A stretch of 64,000 bases of DNA, from assembly GCF_963678975.1 (NCBI RefSeq), contig NC_089275.1:14229682-14293681 (forward strand). Direction: 5' to 3'. The position numbers were made by a program, and so were the translations under genes. Position 1 is the stretch's first letter; every line of letters begins with the position of its first letter. Below the pieces are notes generated by a model. It did not search any database, was not told the origin of the DNA, and saw only the letters and a program-made list of their open reading frames with translations. This DNA is from Dysidea avara. Its lineage: Eukaryota; Porifera; Demospongiae; Dictyoceratida; Dysideidae. Of this stretch, positions 20,768-32,565 are shown one piece after another.

Positions 20768-21225
20768 ATTACATCCAGCCACATGTAAATATCCACAGCT
20801 GATTGATTGATGTCATAATTATTATGGAATTGTATATCATGTATGCATGTACTAACTATAGCTATATAATGTATATATACACTTATAGTAAGTTCGCGTT
20901 GAGCTGAACCCTCAAAAACGATTAATAACTTACGATTGCTACATCGCATGGGGCTCCTGTATAGCTCGATACGTAGCGCTTCTCGATCCGCTAAAAATAT
21001 ATTAAAAGCGCTTCATTCGAATGTAAGACACTCCCGTTATGGCACTGTAAAGTTTCGCCATACATTTTCAATGGGGAAGCCTCTAAAGCGCGGCCCTTTG
21101 ATGGTCGTGTTGACACATGTTTGTGGCGAAGCCAGACGTCACATACCCGCCCTCAACACGCATGATTTCACCATCCCTTATGTAAGAGGCTGTAATACAC
21201 TTTTACAAGAAAAATAAAACAGATT

Positions 21226-21852
21226 TGTGACCGGATCTTGGAAAACCTACCTTTTGGGCACAAGCAAGTTTTTTGGGAAAACTCAAATGAAAATTTCAAC
21301 AATATTTTTTGCATTATTTTTTTTGCACATTTGGATAAAGCAACTATTAAACCTTCTTGCTGTGAAGTTTCACACCCATAGCTTCTTTTTCATAGGAGAT
21401 ATGGATGATTATATTAGACCATGTAGTAATTTCACATGCGTGGGACAACAAGTAACTTACAAATTGGGTGATTTGTTCAGGTGCTGGAATGGCTAAAACT
21501 TAGTCTTAGACAATGATACATGGAATTTAATTGCAGAAAAGTACCAAGAATACTTCATTAAACTATCAGAAATGTGTTTTAAAGTATTTTAGATGGTAAG
21601 AACTAAATTATTAGTAAACAAAGTGATTTGTCACCATTTGTCACCCTTCATCACCCACAGAACTCGATACATTACCATAAAAGTTAGTTTTTAATGTACA
21701 GGACAGAAAATCAGCCATATCTCAGGAATGCTTAAAGATATTAAGCTGAAATTTTAACACAAGATAGATGAGCACCTATTACCTCATTTAAGCTATAAAA
21801 CAGAAAATTGATCCATGTGCCAAAAAGGTAGGTTTTCTAAGATCAGGTCACA
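21226..21852. mobile_element. Nested inverted-repeat element (TGTGACC ends)
   Basis: TGTGACCGGATCTTGGAAAA with CCTACCTTTTGGGCAC recurs inverted near 21810-21852 (GTGCC, AAGGTAGGTTTTC, GATCAGGTCACA). It lies inside the larger transposon at 20886-23493. The ends resemble those at 1027 and 47818, suggesting one family. Non-coding. Confidence 0.7.
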
Positions 21853-22589
21853 TTTTGTGTGTGTAAAACAGAGTTGCATAAGTAGAAGAGCTGGGGCCAC
21901 TGTTGCACTGTATTTAGAAGATAAGTGGCCTGCTTATATTCAGGTAAAAACTTCTTCAGCCTCAAAAGAGAAAAAAACCAAATTATAACAGCTCAAAATC
22001 CGTTATGTAGCATTGGTGTTCCTGCAAGTGAGCCAAACAACATGTATTTTACTTCACATTCACCACAGCTGACTATCGTCTTCTGTTCCCATTTAGTCAA
22101 TTTGTCATTTTAATACTTTTCTCATCACTTCACACATGTACACAGTTTTTCCAGCCAGCATTTTGTTTTTGAAGATACATTCCCAAAAAACTCTAAAAGT
22201 TTCAACAAATGAAATAATACTGTTTGTATGAATTTGGGCTGATAGTACCTGTAGTGACTTCCAAACACTCCTGCACTGATTAAATATACAAGGGATGGTA
22301 TGTTCAACTTCGGATAGCACAATAAAGCAATGATATTTTTTATTAAAGTGCACACACTTACACGTACTTCATCTGTATTTTTATGTACTTCACAGAGTTT
22401 AATCCCAGCTACCTGATGACTCCTGGGGAACAAAATCAAGTTATAACACCAATGCTGCAAATATCAAACAATCTTACATCAGATGAAGTAAGCCCAGAAG
22501 AAGACTTGGACCTGCTGCTGCTAGTGGACAATTCATTAATACCACCATCACCATCTTCACTATCACTGCCGATTTGGATGAGGAATTGC

Positions 22590-23359
22590 TCTAGAAGTTC
22601 TTCATTACCCAAGTCTCATCCAAATACACAACTGGTCTTCCTTCAGTTCTGTTGCACCTCGTTCGTCTTTAATATTTATGATACTGATGGACTGTGCAGG
22701 GCTGCTCATAGCATACCCTGCACATACGTGTAGTGAAATTAAAGCACAAACAGTTTCAATGCTAACCTCTTGTCATTAATCGTCTTGTACTTAAATCCCA
22801 TATCACTCAACACTCTTTAAAGCAATGTTCTACCCCCAGAGAAAACACCATCATTCTTAAGTTTGGCCTAAGACGGAGTAAGTGACAAAGTTCCAGGTTT
22901 CAAAATTTAACTTACCAAAATCTTTGAGAGCGATAGATTTCCTCCCTTCCGTACAATGAATGGATCTTGTCTGATAGTATCTGGGTTAAAACTGTCTGTA
23001 TCAACAAGGACTCGTGAACATTTGTACCTGACGATTACAAAATTGAGCGGGCTTGTGCAAAGTGCATTTTGTACCTTTTTCTTGGCGTAAATAAATCGCC
23101 TTTCTTGCGGTGCTCCATTCTAATGGATGTCCTTGAAATCCCTGCGTGGCGTAATGTATGCCAAAACCCAGCAAAGAAGGCACGATACAATACCGGTGGC
23201 CTTCGAGATTCTCTCCGTGATGTTGATAGAAATTTTACATTTCTTCGCTTCTTGCTTAAAGTACTCCCATAGTTTCATAAGTAGATACTTCGTTTGGCTG
23301 TTTAACGTCTTCCCAAAAGGGTTTCGCTCCGCACTCGCTGACGGTATACTGGACGCCAT
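22590..23359 (-). pseudogene. Transposase fragments of the Tc1/mariner-like element
   Basis: Minus-strand frames start MASSIPSASAERNPFGKTL and continue into a helix-turn-helix-like stretch (ITERISKATGI). Further fragments in other frames read FNPDTIRQDPFIVRK, VLSDMGFKYKTINDKR and VVYLDETWVMKN; the last has the DET of a DDE catalytic core. Stops and frame changes separate the pieces, and the C-terminal catalytic part is missing. The order matches an IS630/Tc1-type transposase. No function is expected. Confidence 0.65.
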
Positions 23360-23493
23360 ATTCTCAACAATTAAGTGCGCGCCCGTAACATGGGTTTACG
23401 AATAAATGCGTCATAAACATTATGTTTAAAGCCTTTGATCTTGTATGGCTTCTTAATCAACAACTCAGGATTCAGCTCAACGCGAACGTACTA

Positions 23494-24340
23494 TAGCTGT
23501 CTTTATTAGTAAGTTAATGCACATGTTTTGACAATAAGATGTTCATCATTATTTGTAAAAAAAATTAATTAACTAGTCTGTCAACACCAGTTATTATATA
23601 AGAAATCGGACTAACATTTGGCATGTATAAAAAGTAAACATATTTATATATAATGGTGTCATTTAAATGTACATAAATTATTTATAAAATGATTCCTATA
23701 TTATGCGTGCTGCATCGGCCTTGATTACTAGTTTCTCATCCACAAAATTTTGGAATCTAAAGTGGAGGAGAAATCATCAAAGCCTTTTAAAGCCAATTCA
23801 TTAGCATGGCTTTGTAGTTTCTCATTTGAACGTAGTTTAATTTATTATATAACAGTTAGAATATAGTTTCCCATCCAATCATTTTGAAAAATAATTAAGT
23901 ATATACAGCTGCCTTATCAAGTAGTCTAATATATTGACTTTGAGGTTGTTTGAATGTTTGGTATAAATAATGAACAGTTTTATGCAGCAATGTTAATGTA
24001 GATGGCAAGTACGTAGTGACCCAATACACTAAGCCGGCTCAATTGTGTCGTAATGGGAAGGAAATCCCCAAACGATCTAATTCACACACAATTTGAAGGT
24101 ACTCCTCCTTTTTTGTGCACCTCTGCTCCAATGCTGATCATGCATGGGGTTCTTGTTAGATAACTGTTATATAGTAGCACATATTCAGTGACAAATGCCT
24201 TTATAAGGTGGGTCTAATGTCTGTTGTAGTCATGCATCATTATAACTATAATGCTAAGACAAAAAAGTTCATTATGATCTTCAGCATATTGATGAAGTAA
24301 AGTCCAAAGCCCCACCTCTAGATCTTCCTCTGCAGTGGTA
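23494..24340. other. Non-coding stretch with a Harbinger-like fragment
   Basis: No gene is recognised. GGCCTTGATTACTAGTTTCT followed by CATCCAC near 23717 is one end of the PIF/Harbinger-like MITE family; its partner end is not found. The rest is AT-rich. Confidence 0.5.
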
Positions 24341-24349
24341 ACTGTAGTC

Positions 24350-24545
24350 ACCGAATGTTGAAATATCCTACTTGAATAGAACCAAGGCTATTGACATTCT
24401 TGAAAAAGTACAGAGACGTGCAACAAAATGTGTACGAGAACTATATAGCCCATCTGCCATATGAAAGTCATCTTGAAAACTTAATCTCTATTCTCTATTT
24501 TGCAGATGCAAAGAGGTGGTATGATTGAAACATACAAAATACTTG
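24350..24545 (+). pseudogene. LINE reverse transcriptase C-terminal fragment
   Basis: Plus-strand translation gives TKAIDILEKVQRRATKCV and, in shifted frames, LNLYSLFCRCKEVV and LKHTKYL. These match the post-polymerase region of Jockey/CR1-like LINEs (a LE-x-VQRRATK motif followed by L-x-LYSL). Frames are broken. A similar motif, KLEAIQKRAARFI, occurs in the LINE at 51.5 kb. Confidence 0.6.
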
Positions 24546-25243
24546 TAATTAGTAACTGTAACTTTAGGATAGAGACGTAGCCTGTACCTCCAAATCATAC
24601 ACACAATTAAGTTAGCTAGCTATACCCATTAAAAACCATACATTATATCACTATAGTGTCTGTCCAGCAGATTCTTAAATTGATTAGGGAAGTTGGATTG
24701 ATTGGGGTAAAGAATTCCAATCGTTAATCACTCAAACTGAAAATAAAAGTGGTCTTGATAAGCAATGTGTGTGTCGCTTGAATAGTGTCGTGTTGTGTTC
24801 TCTTGTTGTTGTGATTGATAATATTAGCATGGTGGGACACAACTGGGCATAATTGGAGCATAATAAGGAGCATTGGTCAAAACAGTGTTTTCTCCTTTGG
24901 GTTGGGAGAGGGGGGTCAGGAATTTTGGGGGTGACCAGGTGCCTGTAAGTCTACATATATAGTTGTCCAAGTTCACTATAATTTAAAATAGTTGAAATAG
25001 TTATGAAACTGGTTGGCCATTTAAGGCTGTGTCATGAGTGTTGATTTTGATTTTTGTGTGAATTGGGTGAAGCCAAATCCTATGGTTGGTAGAGCACGAT
25101 GCTGATGACATAATATCTAGGACAACCATGTGCACCTCATAAATGTAATTATTCTATTAGTAGTGTACTGCATTTTTTTGTTGAATCTGGTAAATAAACA
25201 ATTTGTGTGAGATCTCTAAGATATTGTATTGACTATCATTGTA
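24546..25243. other. Non-coding stretch
   Basis: No exon, RNA gene or clear repeat is seen before the MITE at 25244. Confidence 0.4.
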
Positions 25244-25549
25244 TCAAGAGTACATAATAATAGAGGAGGAGAGTGTCTAACTTCAGTGGATGCACTAAAC
25301 TCACTGCGCTCAGACTTTGCACAATCAACTATAACACCAAAGGTGACAAATGGCTTGCTCTATGAATGAGGTTGTAATACTTCTATTGCTTCAATTAGAG
25401 AATATTAACAGTCTTCTGTTGACTTAAAGGTATTAATTTATTACTAGAAGTTTTATGGATTGAAGTACTGTAGGAGGGTTTGAGCACAGTGTGTTTGTAT
25501 GAATTATATTGAGCACTCTCCTCCCTACTCTATTATTATGTACTCTTGA
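25244..25549. mobile_element. TCAAGAG-ended MITE with 5-bp target duplication
   Basis: The ends TCAAGAGTACATAATAATAG and its complement are inverted. TTGTA is duplicated at 25239-25243 and 25550-25554. Length is 306 bp, non-coding. Related elements are at 39217-39506 and 44966-45142. Confidence 0.85.
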
Positions 25550-25679
25550 TTGTATAATACCAACTGCATGGGTGGATGAAACTTATAGGCTATTTTAAAT
25601 TGAATATTAGGGTCTTTTCATGGTTACAGATTTTTTTTCTTAAATCAGGCTTCCTGATATTTAATCTGGCAGTATATTT

Positions 25680-27640
25680 CAGGGGCGGCTCCTGAGATTT
25701 CCGGAAACCGGTCTCGTTCAGATCGAGATACTCTAATAGAGCAGTCAATCACTCTAATAAAGCAGTCACAATATTCAGAGCAGCAGTGTAGCAAGCTTTA
25801 TAGCTATATAAATAAGAATCTTTATAGTGTATTTTATCAGTGATATTATTATATAGTTAGTGGAGGGCAGTTATTCCCAGTAAATGATTACCGTTTATTT
25901 TGGTCTTCACCAAGAAATCTATGTAGCTATGCTCTTGATCAGAAACCAGTCACCAAAAGTCCTGGAGCTGCCTATGTGTTTGCTGGCTGTGCATGCCATT
26001 TTGGCCTAGAATATTATTTTTACAAAATTACACTCTCTGAGAAGACATTTTTGATAGTTAATTAAGCATGCTATTTAAGAAACTGGGTAAACTTGTACTA
26101 TATCGTTGTATATGTACCCTATAGGAGACTTAAAAGTTAATGATCTGATACTGAATCTGAAAGCATTTTAAGATTGCATGTGCAAGTTTTAATCTGGGAA
26201 CATTGTACATCTTGAGATTGAATCTGAGAGCATTTTAAAGTTTTGTGTGCCATTTTACTTAACCTAAGTATAGCTATAGTGTAGCAGTCACTTACAATTT
26301 TAGGGGGGTGAGTCTGAGATTTTAGGGGGACTTTCCCCCCTAACAGCCCTAGAATAAACACTGAGTCCAGGGGCGGATCTAGGATTTATAAAAGGGGGGG
26401 GGCTAACTCAAGGTACTAATTACTTGGGTAGAGGTGTGCGAAGCACACTTCCCAGCATGCAAAGCATGCTGGAACTAGGGGGGTCTGGGGGCATGCCCAC
26501 CCAGTAAAATTTTGAAAAATAGATGCTAAAATACTGCAATTTGGAGGCATTTCCACATAAAATTCATAATATTTTCTGCCTGTAGATATTTTATATACTG
26601 CCTTTAGATTATAGGTATGGCTCTCTGAAGCATGTTGTTAATGGAAAAGTTTGGGTAGGCACAGACAACCAAGTACATGATGCACCCCTCTCACAATTGC
26701 ACAACACTGAATAGGTGCATGTTAGAATAATAATGCTGAAAGTGGAAAATTTTGAAATTTGAACAATACAAGATTGAATCTGAGAGCATTTTCAATAGAA
26801 ATTGTGTACCTGAATTAAGTATTGCCATACATATTAACTACACAAGTAGATGAATGAAGCCCTTTAAACAGATCAATGCACTTCATTGTATGTATAAGTG
26901 CAGGCGGATTTGAAAAAATTCCATAACAGAACCAACTAAATGTTTCAGTGAATGTTCTATTAGAGTAGTTAGCTGACTGCTCTATTAGAGTATCTCGATC
27001 TTGTACACCTCCAATGCTGATCCAGGTCCTTGTTGTATAAACTTTAGCATAACTCCACTGATAATACCTTGGAAAGATGTTTATAAGGTGATTTTATGGG
27101 TATTTGTATTATTAGTGATCATATAATTATGCTAAGACAAAATTTCATTATAATACTCAGCATATTGATCAAGTAAAGCCTAAATATAAAGGGGGGGCTT
27201 CAGCCCCCAAAGCCCCCCCCCCCTGAATCCGCCCCTGGAGTCAAAAGCACAATAGGCAATTTCAAAAGACTGATTGATTGATTGTTGATTTAACCTCATG
27301 GTAATCGGTACAGCCATTCTTCCTCACTGGAGTGAACACACATATATGGAACCCCTTTTTGAAAGAGTCTCTTACTCGAGATACTCTAATAGAGCAGTCA
27401 AATCGAGATACTCTAATAGAGCAGTCACAGTAGTCTTTTGAGGAGCAGTGTAGCAAGCTATGTATACAGTTATAAAATTAATAAGGAAATGTAAACGTAG
27501 TTGGTGAGAGCATCTATGGTGAGGGGCAGCTACTGTCAGCAGGTGATAACCTTTTTTTTCTTGGTCTTCAACTTACAGTTAGGCTGAAGTTACAATTCCA
27601 AAGTGGAACCCCCCTTTTTAAAAGTCTGGATCCGCCCCTG
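25680..27640. mobile_element. Composite of CAGGGGCGG-ended elements
   Basis: CAGGGGCGGCTCCTGAGATT at 25680 and GGATCCGCCCCTG ending at 27640 look like the outer ends of elements of one family, with another complete copy (26368-27237) nested between them. The outer flanks do not form a matching duplication, so the two ends may belong to different insertions. Tandem pairs of the CTCTAATAGAG motif lie at 25730-25770, 26960-26995 and 27378-27430. No coding capacity is seen. Confidence 0.55.
26368..27237. mobile_element. CAGGGGCGGATC-ended element with 5-bp target duplication
   Basis: CAGGGGCGGATCTAGGATTT at the left and GAATCCGCCCCTG at the right are inverted. GAGTC is duplicated at 26363-26367 and 27238-27242. 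The same structure with other 5-bp duplications occurs at 48694-48992 and 58878-59284. CA/TG ends with a 5-bp duplication fit the hAT5 group, a tentative assignment. Confidence 0.8.
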
Positions 27641-28933
27641 TTTACAATTATAAACTTTAATACAAATACTAAACAAGGTTAAGACATGCACATAACAAGA
27701 CAATTATAAAGTACAACTACTACTCATACAAATTAATGATCATGCATAAATAGTGGCTGGGAAGTTGGAAGGCTCAGGCCTACTACCACCGAATCTGGAC
27801 GGTAGAAATGATTTAGTATCACAAGTGTACTAGACCCTTACTTTTGTGAAAGGGTATGCAGGTGAGGCACAGACAGTGACCATATAATAAACTTTATAAT
27901 TAACACTTCATCTAATTTGATGGTTTCATTAAATCTTTTTATATTGAGTTTGCTTTAAGGTATGTGGGTATTATGAGTCAATCAGTTAAAAGCATTCTTA
28001 TCACCTGACCCCAATAAACTACACTATTCTAAAATTTCTAATATTATCCTACCATGTAGTGGGCCGTATGATCTTTTCTCTAAAGCACTATATACATTAT
28101 TTATGGTGCAGCGGTGTTTGTGCCACAACCACAATCCCTCACTATCAGTTCCGAATGAGAGCCATCATTTATGATTGAGGAAATTTTTTACAACTTCCAT
28201 TATGGGAATGTAGTTATCAATTCTGGAAAATAGAACAATTATATCATTATGGGATTCTTGTGATTTATGTGTGATTTCCATAATGGTTTGGGACTTGCAG
28301 AATTTATTTGCATGCTTGTGGAAAGGTAAATGCAAGCTCTAAAGTGGGCATCCATTATGAGGATTGCACATACAAGACAGGAATTTATAAATTTCCACAA
28401 TGGGAATTGTTCTATTTCCCACTATTATTCCCACAATGGAGCGATATTGTAAAAAGAATACTGAAAGCATGTGGGTCCTTGGTCAACATGCGACCACAAA
28501 CAGAACCAAGTATGGAACCATTGTGGGCATGGCAAGGAAAGACAAAAACAAAAAGCAACAAACAAACCGGCAAATGAGACTACAAAACTAATCATGTACT
28601 ATAGTTACCAATACAAAAATAATAAGCTCAGTACAATGATAAGCATTATTGATCTAATCAGTGGTCCACTCTTTACAATCCCTTGCTAGAAAGATCCTGA
28701 AATGCTGGTAGAAGCAGCATCATACAAACATTTCTTGATAAAACCTTTCGATATATTCAATTCGGCAGTAACTTACTCTAATAAATACGCACCACACGAT
28801 GTAGTGTCCGGCACGCCCTTTTTTTTACTTCGCCAGGTATCCGGCAGAGTGTAGAGTCTATAATTAAAACACGTTTTAACGTATATCTCGTTTAGCTATT
28901 TATTCAGTTTTGTAGGTAGCTACACAGCTCAAA
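27641..28933. other. Region upstream of TRAF-like gene C
   Basis: No gene is seen. Between about 28195 and 28442, TTCCATTATGGGAAT and ATTCCCACAATGG form an imperfect inverted repeat, probably a small foldback element. About 28480-28560 shares pieces (ACATGCGACCACAAA, TGTGGGCATGGCAAGG-like) with 45165-45225. The last 150 bp before the ATG do not match the upstream block of TRAF-like genes B and D, so this gene has a different promoter. Confidence 0.45.
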
Positions 28934-30808
28934 ATGGCACTAGGACAATCAGTAAACAAAGATCGAATCACGTTCGTAGAGCCGCCTTCGGATGATTTTG
29001 TGTGTCCAGTGTGTTGGAGGATTTTAAAAGAGCCATTTCTAACTATTTGTTGCGGTAATCATTTCTGTGAATCCTGCATCGTCTCTGTGAAGAAAGAAAG
29101 CACCAAGTGTCCCCTATGTAAAGCCACACCCCTTAATGGCATTATAAATAAACATCTCAAAAGAAACCTAGATCAACTAAAAGTGTATTGTTTGTATAAG
29201 GAGATGGGGTGTGAATGGATTGGTGAATATGGAAAGATTGAAAACCACTTAGATTTTGAAAACGAGAAGGGTGAATGTCAGTTTGTAGCTGTGAAGTGTC
29301 CACTGTCAGTTTGTTGTGAATGTACTATCTTGAGGAAGGATCTTATGACTCATTGTGAAAAGATTTGCAAGTATCGCCAGTATCGCCAGTTTACATGCAA
29401 GTACTGTGGGTTCATTTCAACTTATAAAAATGTTACCACACGTCATTACAATGATTGTATAAATTTTCCAATGCAATGTCCTAACCGTTGTTCTAGAATG
29501 ACTTATCTTCGTTGTCAGCTAAAGGGTCACATTGCTCAATGTCCTGAGCAGAATGTTCCTTGTACGTTTAGTGAAATGGGATGCATAGAACCAGTCAAGC
29601 GTCAATTGTTGCAAAAACACTTGGAAAGCAATGTTATTCTGCATCAAACAATCATGTGTCAAACTGTTGCTGAACAAATGCAGAAACTTAAATTACAAAA
29701 TGCTGCTGTAAAAAGTTTAGGAAAAGGCAATAGAAATCTTCAAGGAACAGTTCATCAGCTTATGCAGGGACACTGTATTTTACAAAACACACTACAGGGA
29801 TTAGATGAGGACAAAAGAGAACTTGAAAAGAATGTTTGCCAACTTACAAAGGAAGTAGCTACATTGAAAAACCCATCAACTGGTCACTGGATCAAAAATA
29901 TGAAACTCGCAGTTTCTAAACTGAAGTTAAGCAACTGGCCTTTGTATTTGTCTAAAATGGTTGAGATTACTGTTATTGAGGCAATTACACCAGTTATCTT
30001 TAAAGTTTCATTGACTATTACTAAAGAATTATGCCCAAATCGATATCGTGCTGGAGATTGTCACAGCAATCACTACAGTGCTCCTTCATATTGTTCTCCT
30101 CCATTTTATAGTCATCATAATGGTTATAAGCTGTGCTTGTTGGTTAAGGTTGTATGCCATTGTCCTTGCTGTTGCAAAGATCGTCGTTGCTTAAATCATT
30201 CAGGCCAGCTTACTTATGAAGATTTACTTTTAAGTTCCTACTGTGAAAGACCTATATATGCACATAACAAGACTCCTGATGAGGACTACCTCAGTTTGTC
30301 AGTTGAGCTAAGTGTAATGAGGGGCGAGTATGACATACAACTTAAGTGGCCATTTGAAAAGTGCATAACTGTGACACTACTAAATGAAAAGAGCAGTAAT
30401 GACCACACATCTATTAAAAGTGATTATATAGGAAGGAATGCATGCTCACAGTTAGCGATAAAGTTATCCCCTGGCAAAAAAAGCCAGCAAGTTGGGCTAG
30501 TGAAACACATGGTTCCTGCACATGACACTCGTGATAGTAAACGTAACAAACATAGTATCGACAGATTCATGTACATTCCATCATCTAATATCTGTCAAGC
30601 TAACCCTGAAATAAGTGATGAACAGCGTCTACAAAAAATACAAGGTGCTTACATCTTAGCTAATCCTAATTGCCTACTTTTCTCTCTGAATTCTGGATAT
30701 GTCCATAAATATGTTGACAAGAAGCCACCACGTCATTTAATAGAACTTATGGAAGATAAATACATTGGTGAATGTGACTTTAACTTTTATTTACAAATCA
30801 CAATGTAA
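28934..30808 (+). CDS. TRAF-like RING/zinc-finger/MATH protein C
   Basis: Single open frame of 624 aa from the first ATG (MALGQSVNKD). RING at residues 24-62 (CPVC, CCGNHFCESC, CPLC), TRAF-type zinc fingers to about 245, a long coiled coil to about 330, and a MATH-like C-terminus with PPFYSHHNGYKLCLLV, SLSVELSVMRGEYDIQLKWP and terminal FNFYLQITM. The first 85 bp differ clearly from gene B, but from about 29020 to 29560 the DNA is almost identical to 19043-19582; beyond about 29600 divergence rises again. A 9-bp tandem duplication (TATCGCCAG) adds RQY within a zinc-finger linker near 29375. Predicted role as for the other TRAF-like proteins. No ankyrin partner lies immediately upstream. Confidence 0.9.
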   Translation: MALGQSVNKDRITFVEPPSDDFVCPVCWRILKEPFLTICCGNHFCESCIVSVKKESTKCPLCKATPLNGIINKHLKRNLDQLKVYCLYKEMGCEWIGEYGKIENHLDFENEKGECQFVAVKCPLSVCCECTILRKDLMTHCEKICKYRQYRQFTCKYCGFISTYKNVTTRHYNDCINFPMQCPNRCSRMTYLRCQLKGHIAQCPEQNVPCTFSEMGCIEPVKRQLLQKHLESNVILHQTIMCQTVAEQMQKLKLQNAAVKSLGKGNRNLQGTVHQLMQGHCILQNTLQGLDEDKRELEKNVCQLTKEVATLKNPSTGHWIKNMKLAVSKLKLSNWPLYLSKMVEITVIEAITPVIFKVSLTITKELCPNRYRAGDCHSNHYSAPSYCSPPFYSHHNGYKLCLLVKVVCHCPCCCKDRRCLNHSGQLTYEDLLLSSYCERPIYAHNKTPDEDYLSLSVELSVMRGEYDIQLKWPFEKCITVTLLNEKSSNDHTSIKSDYIGRNACSQLAIKLSPGKKSQQVGLVKHMVPAHDTRDSKRNKHSIDRFMYIPSSNICQANPEISDEQRLQKIQGAYILANPNCLLFSLNSGYVHKYVDKKPPRHLIELMEDKYIGECDFNFYLQITM

Positions 30809-32245
30809 ATGAATTCACATGCTGTATATTAATATCAAAGTCAAGCTATATAAACGTTGTGGACTTGCCAGGACCCCAAAAAGGAAATATAAAAAGTGGC
30901 TAGAAATGGCTTAGGTTGATGCCAAAATTTTAATACTGACAATTCAGATGAATTTACTCCATTGTATCAGTAGGATTTGGCATAACATTCACATAAATTT
31001 CCATTAACCTACTACCATCATATAGTCATATCCTGGCTGCCACTATTTATTTCACGATTTTTTCCACCCTGCATGGGCTTCTTGGGAGATACACCTTTTC
31101 TTACAACTTGCCTGCTTTGATTTAGATATCACTTCATTAATTTTTGTAATTGCAAGCCACAAAACCAGTCATAAGCTGGCTTTGGAGCTTCCTTTAAACT
31201 TTTTTCTCTTTGCTATATGAATTGCTGATCAAGACAGATATATTTGTGTACACACCTTTGTGTTTCTGCATCTTTAAAACTAAATAAAATGATTATCACA
31301 TAACTTATAAGGTGGCTTGTTATGTGACTGAACTGTGTGCAGGGTATTTATACATAAACTACCTACAGGATGCTCTACATTTTGACTTGTTTGTAGTTGA
31401 AGGGTAGCTTGTGATGTATCACTAACTGAACTCCCTACAGGGTGAATTAAACGTAGACAGAGTAATTTGTAACATACAGTAGCTGAACTCTACAGGGAGA
31501 TTGTACTGTAGATCTCTCTACAGTGTGCTGTAGATCTCTCTACAGTGTACTGTAGATCTCTCTACAGTGTACTGTAGATCTCTCTAAAGGATTTGTTGTA
31601 GATGAATTATCTACAAGATGAATTATCTACAGGCTGACTTGGGTGCTTGTTTGTAGCTGAACACTCATAGGTGACATGTTTGCAGCTAAACTCTCTATAC
31701 AGAGTGTCCTTTAGTAGCCAACTCTCTACAGGGTAAATTGTTTGTAGCTGAACTCTCTACAAGGTGACTTTTTTGTAACTGAACTCTATACAGGGTAGCT
31801 TGTTAGCTAAACTCTCTAGAGGATGATTTCTAATGTAGTTTATAGGCGATCATGGTTTTTTAGTATTTGAGTATATTGAGTACTCACGAATATTAGTTAC
31901 TTGTAGTCATACCCATTTGACATGTTTTATACTGACTTTAAGCAGTTTACAGCTTTTCCAAGTAACAACAATGATACAGACATTGTATTAAAGTACCGAT
32001 GTTAGTGTTCCTGGCAAGAAAGTATGCTAGCTTTCATGTCACTCCCTATGCATCATGTGGGCTGGGTCATGTGATCTTAACAAGTACTCGAGCACCAATT
32101 TTACTATCTGAGTACCAAAATCCTTAGCAAGTACTCAAGTATCGTCTGACTTTCAGCCCTAGTAGAGACTTCCAGCCCTAGTAGAATTTAACTATCTACA
32201 GAGTGACTTGTATGTTGTAGCTGAACTCTCTAGAGAGTGACTTGA
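30809..32245. other. Non-coding flank with minisatellite
   Basis: 3' flank of TRAF-like gene C followed, from about 31370, by degenerate repeats of GCTGAACTCTCTACAGGGTG and a cleaner 22-bp array at 31506-31586. From about 31843 to 32163 it carries an eroded copy of the hAT-like MITE seen at 12087. No exon is seen. Confidence 0.5.
31370..31830. repeat. Minisatellite: CTCTACAG repeats
   Basis: At 31506-31586 four units of 22 bp (CTGTAGATCTCTCTACAGTG plus TA) are nearly identical; each contains CTGTAG...CTACAG and can fold on itself. Around them are more diverged units of about 27-29 bp with the core GAACTCTCTACAGGGTGACT. The same core occurs near 12030-12075 and 12440-12490, next to the other truncated ankyrin copy. 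Confidence 0.8.
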
Positions 32246-32565
32246 CTGCTTTCTGCTGTTGAAGATAGTGATGCACTCTGAAGGTCAGTCCTCACTCTGT
32301 GGAAACAAACAAGACCATCACACTAACACCATTACAGGTAGTACATGATATAAACATACACAGGGTGAACCACTCATGCACATGTACAAAAACACACTTA
32401 CAAGCTCATCTAAATCTATATTTGTTTGGTGTCTGATTGGATTACATTAGAGAGCTACTATAGCTGTGTAACACACACAATTTGCAACTACATAATACGG
32501 GCACATACACACACACACATGCATTTGCACAAACTGCATACTATTTACACCCACATACACTACAC

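Larger units (their letters stand above)
20886..23493. mobile_element. 2.6-kb Tc1/mariner-like DNA transposon, decayed
   Basis: The terminal inverted repeat TAGTAAGTTCGCGTTGAGCT (left) matches the complement of the right end ending AGCTCAACGCGAACGTACTA. TA flanks both ends (20884-20885, 23494-23495). Transposase fragments run on the minus strand from 23359. A second element is nested at 21226-21852. It lies about 120 bp after the stop codon of TRAF-like gene B. The TA duplication and the DET-type fragment support Tc1/mariner (IS630-like). Confidence 0.8.

Noticed and set aside
22383-22733. 116-codon plus-strand frame inside the Tc1/mariner-like element
   Set aside because: It lies opposite the transposase fragments and has no recognisable domain; most likely chance.
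28308-28689. Overlapping short plus-strand frames upstream of TRAF-like gene C
   Set aside because: They span a dispersed repeat shared with 45165-45225 and show no conserved protein.
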